In this document: piece by piece, positions 1-12,640 of the stretch
How the letters are laid out: the number at the start of each line of letters is the position of its first letter
Numbering within the stretch: the first letter of the stretch is position 1
Source: Petrosia ficiformis
Lineage: Eukaryota; Porifera; Demospongiae; Haplosclerida; Petrosiidae
DNA length: 64,000 nt
Direction: 5' to 3'
Assembly (NCBI GenBank): GCA_947044365.1
Contig: OX345636.1
Location: forward strand, 10,312,001 to 10,376,000
Notes under the pieces: generated by a model
Seen by the model: only the letters and a program-made list of their open reading frames with translations
Databases searched by the model: none
Told to the model about the DNA's origin: nothing
Program-made: the position numbers and the translations under genes

Positions 1-266
1 ATTTACTGAAGTAACTATATATTGTTTGCAGTCATGAATTATAAATATATCATTATCTTTCAAGTCGGGGCTAATTTAGTTCCAATAATACCCAAAGTAA
101 GTGGTTCTAAGAGAATGTTGGCCCATGCAATTAAACAGTTTTTTTTATAGCTCAAGTGGTTAACAAAGTCATGGTATGTATACAGAAAATATTAGTGATT
201 ATGTTGTATTATATATATATAGTATCTGCTAATAATAGTCTCCATATGATATTGTCTGTTTTATAG

Positions 267-3200
267 AAATGTCCTTGTTGAATCAGCTCGTATAGCTCGT
301 GGTAATATCACTTCACTTCATGAACTAAAGACATCCTCTTTTGATGCAGTCGTATTCCCTGGAGGATTTGGAGCTGCAAAGAACCTGTGAGAATGTTTAT
401 AAAATAATATAAATTATTGTGAAGTGCCTTCCTCATTAATTAATTTATTAAACATAACCAGATTTAGTAAAAGAGACCTTCTTCTTATAAAATGAAATGC
501 TTATCTATAATCACTCCGCCATTTTGAAATTTTACATCACAGAAACAGCTTACATCAAGTTTCTTAGATACAAAATCTTCTTTAGTTTCTGCAAAGAATA
601 GTGGAATAGAAAGTTAAATGTTAGATCTAAATTATTTTTGGGAAAAGGTCCTTCTTGTCACAAATTGTTCAGATTTAAAATAGCATCAAGTATTTGTAGA
701 AAATACCTACAATGAAACCTATAGATACTAAAGCACATTTTGTCACTGCTAAGAAAGCAGTAAGGCTTGTGTTGGAAATCAGCAATCGTTTTTGTAATTT
801 CCACAAACGTTGCTTATAGTTTTATTGAATGTGTAAATAGGAAGTATAATTACAAATTGGACTATCTTGAGTATTTGCAAACTGAAGTACTAGCTGTGAT
901 ATAACTTGTTGAAATGTGCTAGGAATAATTATATGTGACAGTGGTCAAGGGATAATTATATGTGACGATGGATGAGGACAGGGATAATTATATGTGACAA
1001 TGGATGAGGGAAGGGATAATTATATGTGACAATGGATGAGGGAAGGGATAATTATATGTGACAATGGATGAGGGAAGAAATAATTATATGTGACAATGGA
1101 TGAGAACAGGGATAACGAGCGTCGTCGGGATGGGACCCTCCCCTACATGGCAAAGTAATACAAAACACTACAATTTTTTTCAAAATATAATATGTATGAA
1201 ACAAACAATACTTTTGTTACATGGAATACACATATAAATTCGAAAAACATTTATGGGCATATAACTTTATATCCTAAAAGACAAACTAAAAATATCTGAA
1301 ATGTATAATTTGTATATATATCTTACATATTATTCTCTCTTTTCCACAATGAAGAAGTTCTCAAGTCTACCTCTAAAGTCTCCAACATGTGAAAACGTAT
1401 TGAATCACTTCTATCATGTGTTTAGTACACGAAGCTTTGCAAGAATGCACGTGCACATACCTGTAGGTGGAGCTAGGTAGCTATCAATGGTGGTATAGTA
1501 GCAACCATTACCTCGATTGTTTTTGGTTTGAAGTGTTTCTTGGCTAGCGACAGCCATGAAACAGGATCACTTGTGTTTGTGTGTCCATATTTACTCTCGT
1601 TATTGCCCTCGTTTCATCTTAAGGTCGTGAAACGGTAACTGTGAGTTATAAAAATTGTCATAACTTTAGAACCAAAAGGTTTTAGAAGATTTCCTACGTT
1701 ATTTTTTTCCTTGTATAATTTGAAGTCTGCCAGTAACCCGTTTTAAATGTCAATGTTTTTATTTTTCCAGAAAAATTGCTAACAGACACACAGACAGACA
1801 CACAGACAAAACGATTACGGTACCCTTCCGCCTACGCTACGCAGTGAGGGTAATTATATGTGACAATGGATGAGAACAGGGATAGTTCAGTAAAATTATA
1901 ATTTTGATCACCCTTTAAATACTCGCTGTTTGACCATTTGTTATAACAAAACAAGTAAGTGTTTAATTGAAATCTTTAGAGTGGGCAATTTACCTGATTA
2001 TAGCTTTTAGTAAATATTATGTTACATCAAATAAGTACAAATTAGAACATAAACTGAAATTATGCACATAGTTGCCATATTGTTTCTTATCTGGCGGTAA
2101 TTATGATTAATTGCAACATCAGCAATTACAATATAATTGAATAATTGCCAAATGACCATTTTTCTCATTCACTGTCACATACATATTATACAAGAAGACC
2201 AGTCAATGAAATTCCTTCACTATTATAATATAATATCAGAGAGTACGGTAGATGGCACGGAAAAAAAATGGCCGCCCATACATTTAAATTGCAAGTGATG
2301 AGCTGAAATCTCTGGTAATATATACAGATAAGTTTTAGTACACACATACCTATTCATATCTAGTGTTTTTATGACTACCAACACCTTCTAGATGGCCAAA
2401 CAATGTCGCTAAGGTAGAGAACCGGCGGGTGGCCAAACTGGCAAAATCTTCATCATATTTATAATAATATTTTTCAGACAAATCATTTTTTTTGTTTGTT
2501 GAACTATCACACTGATTCTAGCACAATTCCAGTCGCATTTATAGTAAAATTCTGGTCTGAAAGTAGCAAGATGATATATTTAGATACTATGAAAGAAGAC
2601 AGTCTCAACGACTACAAAGAATTTATCTCGAATCTGACACCATTTTAGTTGATTAAATCACGTGGTCTTTAATTGCGCATGCGCATGCGCATTTGTACAC
2701 TCATAACGTGGAAGATTGCATAGTAAGAGGAAATACAGATAATGAATATAAAACATATTAATATTAAAGCCATTGTATAATAATATTATATACTATGCTA
2801 TGTATAAGCATTGGAATAGTGAATTGTTGACACAGTGACTGACACTACTTCTTGTAGGACTGCAGACAGTTCTGTAGCTAAGTGAAATATAGAATAGACA
2901 TCATCTGTAAGTGCAAGAGAATGATAATCAATTCATAAATAATTGATATGTAATAAAAGACTGACCTTCATTGATGAACAAACTTTATGATTGAATGATA
3001 TGATATATAACTTACACCAGTACTTCTACAATGTACAAAAATATTCACATCATTAAGAAAAAAAAAGCAATGAAAACAAGAATAATAAAAAACATTTCCA
3101 ATAAAAAGGAAAGAAGATGTAGGGATGTCAAAACCCAAAAGGGATGCAAACAAGGTTAGGTGGGGCCCAAATTTAAGCAAACCACTTCCATATAACCCTA

Positions 3201-6200
3201 CATAAGTACAGCTCTTCATATTTTGCTTTATAGTGGTTTAAGTACTTATGTAAGGTTATATGGAAGTGGTTTGTTTAAATTTGGGCCCCACCTAATCTTG
3301 TTTGCATCCTTTTTGGGTTTTGACATCCCTACATCTTCTTTCATTTTTATTGGAAATGTTTTTTTATTATTCTTGTATATAATAGTTGTACTAGATGTAC
3401 ATGTGTATAAGTTATTATATACAGTACATGTATTATTAAAGACTTATTCTAGACATTGTTCACATGTGGCCTTACTTATTACTTATTGTATGTATAAATA
3501 TGTAATAATTTCTTTCGCTAAAATCTGTCCAAGCTGTTCTGGTCCCCAGAGGTTGAGGGAGGAGTATATATACATTAATTAAGTGTACAGTGTAGTTTGA
3601 TTTATGTCATAGAAAATGTACCAGATATACGAAGATTATCAGAGATTTCCTGAGGACCAACTCAGCTTGGACAGACTTTAGTAACCTACATGTATATAAA
3701 TGTCTACATAAGTGAGTGGGTCTGGGAAAATTCGTACTTTCGTTATACTACAACACCCTCTCTTTAGTGGTTGCTACATGTATATTCTGCTGTCAGTGTT
3801 TTTGATAAGCTTATATGGCACACCATTGGCCCATAGAGCTTCTTATTTGGCACTGCACAGTTCTTTCTTTGGGCCAGTGGCGGAGTTAATTATGATTATA
3901 TTGTCAGTAGCAGCATTAACTCTTAGTTAATTGGCTCAAGATGTATTCTCAATGGCGCACACACTAACCATTTTTGAGCCAATTTGGCCCAAGCTTCAAA
4001 AGTTATCAAAAACTCTGTCTGCTGTAAAGAAAGGCAATGTAGGCAAGAGGGCTAAACAGTAGGGTTTCATACAGGATTTGTGTTAGGGAGGGAAAAGAAG
4101 CAATCATGTGAGATACACTGCTACCATGGGGGTACTCCACTAGGAAATATCGAAACTTTAGGCTTTTTTGAGATTGCTTCTGGTAGCTTTTGGGGTCCCA
4201 GAAGGCTTGTAGCTGAGAAATAAATTTGGTCTGAAATCCATTGGAGGAGTAGAGAGTGGAACTGAAGCTCTGTATGAAATCCTACTAAACAGAGGACTTC
4301 CTGAATACTGGATAGTGTTGGTGTTCTTTACATAATGGCTGAATAGCAAATATTAATTTAAGAGAGGGCATTACTGATTTTTTCAGAGTTGGTCACATAA
4401 TTAAACAAAATAATGAAAATAGCAAGCATTTTAAAGACAAAGCTGAGCCAGTCACTACATGTATTTTATTATTATGTCATCATTACATATATTGGTTTAT
4501 TAATTATTATTTAATACAGGCCATTATTTAATTATTATTTAAAAAGGTCATCATTTACAATTGTTATTTCATTATTTATATTAATTACTATTTAATGCAG
4601 GTAATTATTTATGTGTTAATAGTATTCACATGTGATACAGGTCATCATTTGCCATTGATGGTGATGGTATGACAATAGACAAGGAAGTGGAGAGAATTAT
4701 TAGAGAATTTAGAGAGGCCAATAAGCCAATGGGGTTAGTTTAACATTTATTTTTATTACATGTTTACATGTACAGTATATAATTATATAATTTAATAATC
4801 TTAAACGTTTTAATGAAATAGACATGATAGATGGGTATTTCTATGATTGCTTTATGATGAATATTAATATGGCTTTCTCATATATTATAGTTTTTCTACT
4901 ACTTGTATATATGTCTTTCAGCTATAATATCTTTTATCTACTTGCTGGCTGAAGCTTTCTTTTTGCTAGTCTGGTAGCATATACTTATAATTATAATTAT
5001 ATTAACCCCTGTCGAAACCAATCATGCATATGGATGGCTATGTGAGTTATAAACTATTAACATTATACATGTATATAACTGTATATTCTATTATTAAGTA
5101 TAATATTATGACCATTCATGGAGTAATGCTTTCAAGTGACTTAGAACAAATTCTACACTACATTATCTAGCCATTTTATATAGAAATTCACCAGCGGGGC
5201 CGTCCCTATGATCGGATTTGAACTATATTTGTATATATGCTTGTGTCACATATGCATTATAGATGTTATTAAGGATGTTGCATCATTCCACTCAATTAAT
5301 GGATGTGGCACATACGCGAACACACACTTGAGCTATAGGAGACCAGCAATAGGAAATCAGAATGTGAAAACTATAATTGATATATAGCAGTTATGGCTGA
5401 AATACATATGCATTGTAAACGTTATACAAGAACACCTAAAAAAGTATTGAGAATAACAAGTAATTGTAATAGGTTATTGGATTTCAGACATGAGAAATCA
5501 ATCATAGGGATGCTTTTTTCTCAATAATTATCATATCTTGCTGATAACAATAATGACAAAAGCCATATCATACTATATTTACTATTCACATGTATACCTG
5601 ACCATGGATAAGAAATATGGTGATTCAATAAAATTAATCAAACATTTAACTATTCGTGTCATTCAGTCATTAATTTAGCTTGTCCTCTAGATTTGTCATC
5701 CAGTATAAATTTACTAAGAAAACATTTTGTAGTGATATACTACATTAATATCTGGTCTAGGAGATACTCCTCCTTATTATCACTTGTAATTGCAATCTTG
5801 TTACAAGAAAATACAAACTTACTCTTTTTTGTGTAGGTTTTGCTGTATCTCTCCAGTACTTGCAGCAAAGGTAATGAAAGCATATTGTATTTATACGAAA
5901 AATTTGGCTGAGACAATTATAGGTTGTGACAAAAGATAAAGTGTCCATTTGTTCATTTTTTACAATCAGTAGTTGTTTCGCTCACATAATAACTTTGAAT
6001 AATTATGAGTGGGGTCTCACTTTATATCCCATTCACTGGAACTGTGTCAGTACAAGTGTTGACTACAGTTTGGTACTGTTCCATCAGAAGTGTGAACAAA
6101 AACTCAAACCATACTAAACATTCAAAATTAGCATGTAATGACTTTATATGTAATATAGTGTATTGTTTAATGTCATAAGGTTAATACATGATTATACTGT

Positions 6201-7993
6201 AAATTAATAACCAAGTAATGGATTGAATTTGACATATACAAAAAAGAACAGGAAAGATAATTATAGGAAAATGGTGAATGTAAATCGATTGTTGGTCCTT
6301 CCAAACTAAAGTTATGAACATTTTTCTGAGGTCATGGTGAACATAAATGACCTTTAGAACTGAATTGAACTGTATTGAATTGGCATACCTTTAAGGCAGG
6401 TTCACATAATGACACAAGCCTTGCTTTGAGTCAGTTGCGTTGTGATAAAATTCTGAAAACTGATTGGTCAAACGCAACGCAGCTGACGCAAAGATAGAAT
6501 CACATCCTATTCTTGCGTTACGTTGCGTCTGATGGCATTAAAAGAAGCACATCATTTTCACAATTCAACACACTTACGCAACACAAGGCCTTGCGTAATT
6601 TTGTGAACCTGGCTTTAGTAGGTGTACTAAATAATTCAGTTTAGCATGGTTCCAGTACTATATGCTAGTGTGAATAGGGTATTAGAAAATATTACACTTA
6701 GAACTAGAAGTAGTTATCAAGGACACTTTAACTCTAATTAGCTATAAAATTATGTCAAACAATTAAGTGTTTCATAAATGATCCATTGTATTTTCAGTTT
6801 TCATTGTGGAGAGTCTTGATAAGAATGTTTCGGCCAGAGGTCCTTCTTTAGCTGAAGAAGGCCTTTAGAAACTCTTATCAAAATTATTTAATTGTGTTAT
6901 AATAAAGTTCAAGAGTCTCCATAATCAAATAAGTGCATCTTCATTAGAAACGACACAATAACATTATAATTATAATGGACTCCAGATTTCAAGTAGTAGC
7001 TAAACATTTTGCTTTCATTCATTATACAGGTTTTATCAGATGTTGAGGTAACAGTAGGAATGGATACTGAGAATGATGAACGATGGCCCTATGCTGGAAC
7101 TGCAGCTGCAGTACAAAGTATGGGAGCTAAACATTTCAATAGAGATGTCAGTGTATCCTATACAATACATTATTTACTAGTAATGTATCATTCTATAATA
7201 GTATTGGTCTAGCATACTAGCCCCTCCTCTTTTTTGATAGAGGAAAGGTGTCGAGTGATTCTGTAATATTATTCTAACTAAGAAACCTAATTAAAACTGG
7301 CTTTATGTCACTTGTAAGTGCTTAGTAGTTTCATGACTGTTTTAGTTTTAGTTTTAGTTTACTAACCATTATTAGCCTTTTTAATTTTAGTTTGTTATTA
7401 CAGTAGACTTTCAATTTAGTTATAGTTTAGTTTACTGAAAGTTATAGTTAATTAAAACAACACTAATTGCCCGACTTATTTTGTGCTCAACCCCTTGAAA
7501 AAATTGGTCAAGATTGTAGCTTGAGATAAATTCTGTCGAAGCAAATATCCAAATACAAGGTTTTATATCACAAACATACCTTGGTATTTACAGTGATGAC
7601 AGGATGAAAAATAATAATTATAATTATTATAATAATTATTATGTAATTATGCAACATAGCATATCTTCCTGACAGTTAAATGATAATTGATCTACTAAAT
7701 TGGCTCAACAATGGTTAGTATGTGCACCATTGGGAATACATCTTGAGCCAAATAACAAAATGTTAATTCTGTTAGTGACAATATAATCTGCACCAATGGT
7801 ATACCATGTAAGCTATCAAAAACACTGATACCATGTAATTCTTTAACAAGATTCAAATCAGGAAATTTATGTTGATATTGTACAGAATGTAGTTACAACT
7901 CCAGCATATATGTGTAATGCTCCCATTCATCAAATCTTTGATGGAATTGGAAATATGATTAGCACACTTGTGAACATGATTCAACATAAATGA
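267..7993 (+). CDS. GATD3: ES1/ElbB-type (GATD3-like) DJ-1/PfpI-superfamily protein, 3' five exons
   Basis: Five exons join cleanly by GT-AG and phase: 267-386, 4641-4733, 5837-5870, 7030-7152 and 7862-7993 (TGA), about 166 residues; the N-terminus lies upstream of the window. Motifs seen are [40 protein letters not shown] and VVTTPAYMC followed by DGIGNM. This is the order found in vertebrate ES1 (GATD3, mitochondrial) and bacterial ElbB, members of the class I glutamine-amidotransferase-like/DJ-1 superfamily. The cysteine pair in GFCCISP sits where this superfamily has its nucleophile. ES1/GATD3 is linked to mitochondrial protein deglycation; ElbB has been reported as a glyoxalase. No break is seen in these exons, so the gene looks functional. 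The first exon starts one base into a codon, so at least one more exon precedes it. Family assignment is firm; mitochondrial location cannot be seen here. Confidence 0.9.
925..1110. repeat. Tandem repeat, ~32-bp unit, about 5 copies
   Basis: A unit containing GATAATTATATGTGAC and AATGGATGAGG repeats about five times inside the first GATD3-like intron. One further unit sits at 1848-1883, separated by a ~740-bp insertion, so the array was probably continuous before the insertion. Confidence 0.85.
1104..1850. repeat. Dispersed repeat inserted in the tandem array
   Basis: The segment between the main array and its stray last unit has no coding potential I can recognise. Its last ~210 bases (1640-1850), with ACAGACAGACACACAGAC and CTTCCGCCTACGCTACGC, recur in inverse orientation at 37135-37345, where they read GCGAAGCGTAGGCGGAAGGG and carry a GTGTGTCTGTG run. 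It is a multi-copy interspersed element of unknown class. Confidence 0.65.
2237..3600. mobile_element. Foldback repeat family A, copy 1
   Basis: The copy begins near GAGAGTACGGTAGATGGCAC and ends in a long hairpin. Arms at about 3040-3216 and 3235-3395 are near-perfect inverse copies around a ~20-bp loop; each holds ATATGGAAGTGGTTTG and GTTTTGACATCCCTACATC. Related copies lie at 11880-12640, 30848-32500 and 40857-41095 (left part only). Open frames on both strands here are mirror images of one another and are not genes. The class is unknown; the structure is that of a non-autonomous foldback/MITE element. Confidence 0.75.
3795..3995. repeat. Inverted dispersed repeat, partner at 7690-7850
   Basis: Sequence around GGCTCAAGATGTATTCTCAA and GTTTTTGATAAGCTTA reappears in opposite orientation at 7690-7850, inside another intron of the same gene. 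No coding content is recognised. Confidence 0.6.
6391..6617. mobile_element. MITE with AGGTTCACA terminal inverted repeats
   Basis: The left end AAGGCAGGTTCACA and the right end TGTGAACCTGGCTTTA are inverse copies. The ~227-bp interior is itself partly palindromic, with repeated TTGCGT/ACGCAA motifs. TTA/TA-like bases flank it. This is a non-autonomous DNA element in the third GATD3-like intron. Confidence 0.7.
7690..7850. repeat. Inverted dispersed repeat, partner at 3795-3995
   Basis: See the partner copy. It includes CATCTTGAGCCAA and lies immediately before the last GATD3-like exon. Confidence 0.6.
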
Positions 7994-8639
7994 AGATTAA
8001 CAATTATAGACTTTTTTTTCACTTCAATTTTGCACTTTACAATTACATGGAAATTTATTGTGAGCAAATGGGCGGAGCAGCCTGACTTAATTAAGTCAGC
8101 CATAATTAATGAATGTTTGATATTGACCACAAAACAATCGTAGGGATATGTTTTTTTGCTTAGAATCTGTCCACTGAGATCCATCAGCCCAGGCCCATTC
8201 AATAAAATGGTGGACACAAAAGACAATGATGAAAGATATTTAGAAAATGATTCAGTTTAAGATAATGTGTCTACACCAGATGATATTAAGCCGAACTTAC
8301 CGTATAGCCCTAAGTTTTCTCTGGCGATAAATTTCGTGTTTTGTTTTTGCAAAAACTGATAGATGGCAAAAGTTAGTCACATCCCCAGACAGCCACCCCT
8401 TAATTTAAAAGGGCGAAAGATCTTAAGACGGAACAGTTGCTTCAAATTCTCGGTCCAACCGTCAAATGTCTTTTTCACTCAAAAAAGAGGTTCATTGTAA
8501 CGAAAGTCCTTACAATCATACACGCCATGCCCACCCACATTGGCTGTGTAGTACAGTCTCGCGTAGCCAGCCCCTCGACCTCCCACTCTGAGTGGGAGGA
8601 ACTAGCCGCCATGCACGCGATACTATACTAACTCTTTCA

Positions 8640-9115
8640 GTTTTATAAGGTTGTAATTTTACAACTTCCTGTCAGAGAGGAAGTGTATCCAACTTAATAG
8701 AATACTGAATTTAAATTCACGGATCTTGGATGTACCACACCCCAAATTACTGTAGATTATGAGAGTATACCAATGTGGTGGCGGCATGTCGGCATCATAT
8801 TATCAAAAACGCCCACACTTTGTTGAATGTGGTTGGGCGGTGCTTTGAAGTTAGCTTAGGGTACTTAAAAAAAATTTTTTAATTAAAAAAGTAAAAGGAG
8901 ATAAGAATGGGATATTGATGTATGTGTGATGTATAGACTTGCTTTCTAGCTCGCTTGCAGACTTGAGTGGATGCTGTGCTTGCAGTAATTGGTAAGCAAG
9001 GTTGAGGTGAGTGTTAGATTGCTCCAGGAGGTCCAGAGAGTTGCAAAGAAGCTGCATCTGTGATGGTGAGCCACACCTCACCATTATATGCTTGATAAAG
9101 GTTCGGTGTGGTTAT
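8640..9115. repeat. Dispersed repeat, inverse copy at 55500-56050
   Basis: The block from the TTTTACAAC region through GGTGTGGCTCACC matches 55500-56050 in opposite orientation, including CCAATGTGGTGGCGGCATGT and GCTTAGGGTACTTAAAAA. At the second locus it overlaps the 3' end of a membrane-protein gene, so this copy may be a displaced 3' flank. The interval 7994-9254 otherwise shows no gene. Confidence 0.7.
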
Positions 9116-9254
9116 AATAAATTCGAATATGTGTCTGTTGCAAACTGAAAGAGCTATACTAATGGTTGTGATGGTGATGGTGAACCCGAAAGTTTAGAGC
9201 TATACGGTAAAGCATCACGATGCACCACCAGCAAAGGTCAGGCCACGCCTGCAT

Positions 9255-10583
9255 ATGTACGTATGGAAGAAAATGGAAGTTAGTGAGCAACCACCGTCAG
9301 TTTTCAACCAAAATAGCCGGAACTTGACTAAGTTTCTCAGAAAGCAACAAGGTGCAAATAATGATTATTTGTACTCTCACCAAATCGACGCAGTGTTAAG
9401 TGTTAAAGACCAACTGGAGGATCCCTGGAATTCCAACATCGCTCTTGTCGTTCTTCCTACTGGATGTGGCAAAACAGGTGTTGTACTTGCTGCGTATGTA
9501 TTGAATGCTTCACGAGTTCTTGTCATTACTCCTTCTGTCAAGATCTCACAGCAAATTTACGAAGCTTTTTGTGGGACAGAAGAGAGAAGATGCTTCCTAC
9601 TGGAAAGGAAAATCGTTAAGCCAACTGAAACGCATCTCGTATGTCCTACGAGCATCTGCATTACTAATACTAGGGATATTATTCTAAAGAGACAATTTCC
9701 ACTTATGATAGTCAATGCTCACAAAATTGGAGGAAGATCTAGTGTATCAATTGACGATATCCTAGATGATGACTACGATCTGGTAATAGTAGATGAAGCT
9801 CATCATTATCCAGCACCAACTTGGAAAGCTCTTGTTGATCATTTTCCCAGAAGTAGACGCCTTTTTCTTACAGCAACAAACTTGTACAGAGGGGAGCCAA
9901 TTCTTCCTGATCATCCAGATCCATGTTTTTTGTTGAATCGACAAGATGCAGATGACAGAGGTATTATTAGACCTGTACAATTAATTTTGATGATGACAGC
10001 GACATACTACAAAAATACTAGAGGAATCCAATGCAGGTATGTATATCAGTTGTTAATTGAGTTTTGTAATTATTAAAAATAACATTCATGTCTACAATTA
10101 TAATTATGTATACAGGATATAGCAATTCGGGTAGTACAATACTTGAATAGTCATGACAACCAAGAACCAGAAGTAAAACACCAGGCCATGGTATTGACAC
10201 AAACAATACAGGACTTAAACTCAGCTGAGGAATTCAAAAAAGAATACAATTATATTGAAGATTCATGTGAGATATATGTTGGTGGAACACCATCCAGCAT
10301 ACTAGAAAGGTTTAATGAAGGAAAAATCTGTACTCTAATTATCGTTGGAAGGCTAATTGAAGGATATGACAACAATCGTATTAGTGTTGTTGCAATTGCT
10401 CGTGATGTTGCTCCAGAGTCAAAAGTACTCTTCGCTCAATTTGTAGGTAGAGCTGTACGCAAGACCCACATAAATGACTGTGTAACTGCCATGATTGTGT
10501 CACATTCAGATTTCAGGCAGAGAGTGAACTATGATACATTTGATAAAGTCGCAGAACAGGAAAATATTGATGATGAAGACTGA
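9255..10583 (+). CDS. SF2 DEAH-box helicase, two exons, frame conflict at the intron
   Basis: Exon 1 (from ATG 9255, or ATG 9273 in the same frame) carries Walker A LPTGCGKT (residues 67-74), the DEAH box in VIVDEAHH (180-183) and motif III FLTAT (204-208). Exon 2, 10116-10583, opens in phase 0 and carries helicase-C motifs, a PSSILERFNEGK segment and motif VI QFVGRAVR, ending at TGA. The layout is that of compact bacterial- and phage-like SF2 helicases (COG1061/type III restriction Res-subunit type). The best donor, GTATGT at 10037, leaves exon 1 in phase 2, which does not match exon 2. In another frame the last ~60 bases before this donor end in phase 0 but hold a TAG. A weak donor at 9975 would keep the frame. 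So it is either a recently broken gene, an unusual splice, or a base error. No substrate can be named. Confidence 0.75.
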
Positions 10584-11879
10584 CTTTAACAAAACACACA
10601 TGCGCGTAATGGAAAAAAAATGTATGCTATTATTTTATTGTTATTGGATTCTTAACTTCTGAATAATGTGTTTTCTCTCACATCAATAATTTTTGCTGAT
10701 ATCAATAACTGACATAATCAATTATTTGTAGAGGGTAAAGTTCATAAAGGAATAGAATATAATTAGACAGACTTCATTTCACATTTGAATATTTACACTA
10801 ATCACATTATCAATTCTAAATAATACTACTATAATTTATGAGTGATCCCTTCCTCCATACGATTTGTGTTATTTACATGCATGTGTGTTTACATGTAATT
10901 GTATGAAGAATAATTGTTACTAAATCAGGTTGCATGAGTTGATTATAGTTTGAAACACAAACCCCACATACTTTACTATATGTATATCTTTATGTAGGGT
11001 TGTTATATGGAAGTGGTTATTTTAATTTTGTTTCTAGTGCTAAGGTACCATTCCAATCTTGTTTGTGTACTTTTTTGGTTTTGATATCCCTACATTTTAT
11101 TTCATTTTTCAAAATGTTTTTATTACAATTATAACAACTGTAAAAATTAAAGGTTATTTTAACCTTCAGTTGGTTACAGGAGTTTCAGTGTAATTATATT
11201 TTCCTCAATGCTAGTTTGTTTTTCCCGTTATGTAATATTTACAAGTACTAGTTTCAGCACTATAATATTATATAAAGTATATGTCATATTAACAAAAACA
11301 CCAATACATTGTATACAGCATAGTATTATATAAAAAATAACATTATAATCATAACATGCGTCCAAACATCTGTGAATCAGGCCTGGGGTCAATTACTTTG
11401 AAAGTATTTAAATACTTTACACTCTTTGAAATGCAGTACAGTTGCAATTACCTGCACTTGATATTGTTGACAAAATGTTTGAAACACTCATGTTTGTGAA
11501 GTGCAATTATGTGAAATAAAAATTAATCTAATATCTTTCAATATAATTATGTTAACTTTAATATTTACTAGGCTTTTCCGGCCACAGAATTTGAATTATA
11601 CATGTAGTTGAAAAGTATTGAAGTGACTTCCAAATGTATTTGTATTTAAATACATGTATTTGAGTTATAAATACCTTAGACTACAAATACAAATACAAAT
11701 GCATCAAAAATGTATTTAAATACACATACAAATGCAAGCTCTGCTGTAAATCAAAAGAAATTGCTGACATTCTTACTATGTATACACAAATGTTTGCTTA
11801 TAATAACAAATAATATCCATTGTATCTATTATTACTGTGGGATTTTTTATTCTGTAATGTGCTTTATGTACTAGTTAAT
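10584..11879. other. Intergenic, AT-rich, no gene seen
   Basis: One arm of foldback family A (about 10965-11115, with GGTTTTGATATCCCTACA) and a short element with CTGTAAAAATTAAAGGTTAT at 11130-11195 are present. No coding exon was recognised. Confidence 0.5.
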
Positions 11880-12640
11880 ATAGTAGTACTCTCTATGTTG
11901 GGATGGCACGGAAAACAATGGCCGGCCAAACATTTCAATTGCAAGTGATGAGCTGAAATCTTTGGTAAAACACAGATAAGTTCTAATATACACATACAGT
12001 TTCATATCTAGTGTTTGTATGACTACCAACATCTTCTAGATGGCCAAAGAGAGTCATTAAAGTAGCCGAAGAACCAGCAAGTGGCAAAAATCTTTATATT
12101 TATTATCAAGTTATTTTCCAGACAAATCATTTTTTGTTTGTTGAACTTTCACAACGAGTCTAGCACCAGTGACAGTGACTGGTACTGACATTCATTGATG
12201 AACAAACTTTAATGGATTTTGTATGATTTCATGCGATATATAACTTACACCAGTAGTTCTAAAAAAATATTCACATTATCCAGAAAAAAAAACAATGGAA
12301 ACAAGAAAAGAAAACATTTTCAATAAAAATGAAAGATGTAGGAATGTCAAAACCCAAAAAAGCATGCGAACAAGGTCGGGAGGCTAACTAACATAGGACC
12401 CAAAATTAAACAAACCACTTTCATATAACCCTACATAAATACAGCTCTTTGTATTTTGCTTTATAGCAGTGTAAGAACTTATGTAGGGTTATATGGAAGT
12501 GGTTTGTTTAATTTTGGGTCCTATGTTAGCCTTGCGACTTTGCTTTTTAGGTTTTGACGTCCCTATATCTTCTTTCGTTTTTATTGAAAATGTGTTTTAT
12601 TCTTGTATATGTAGTCTCAGGAGCATATTATAAATATTGA
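11880..12640. mobile_element. Foldback repeat family A, copy 2
   Basis: It shares GGGATGGCACGGAAAA, the CAGACAAATCATTTTTTGTT segment and the terminal hairpin (arms about 12290-12460 and 12480-12610, each with TAGGACCCAAAATTAAACAA or its inverse). It is shorter than copy 1. Confidence 0.75.

Noticed and set aside
1..266. An upstream GATD3-like exon at the window start
   Set aside because: Sequence after GTTTGCAG does not read like the expected N-terminal region of the family.
925..1110. CRISPR-like regular repeats
   Set aside because: Units are contiguous without unique spacers, and the window is eukaryotic.
2968..3582. Paired open frames on both strands
   Set aside because: They are the two arms of one hairpin and mirror each other ([10 protein letters not shown] and [10 protein letters not shown]).
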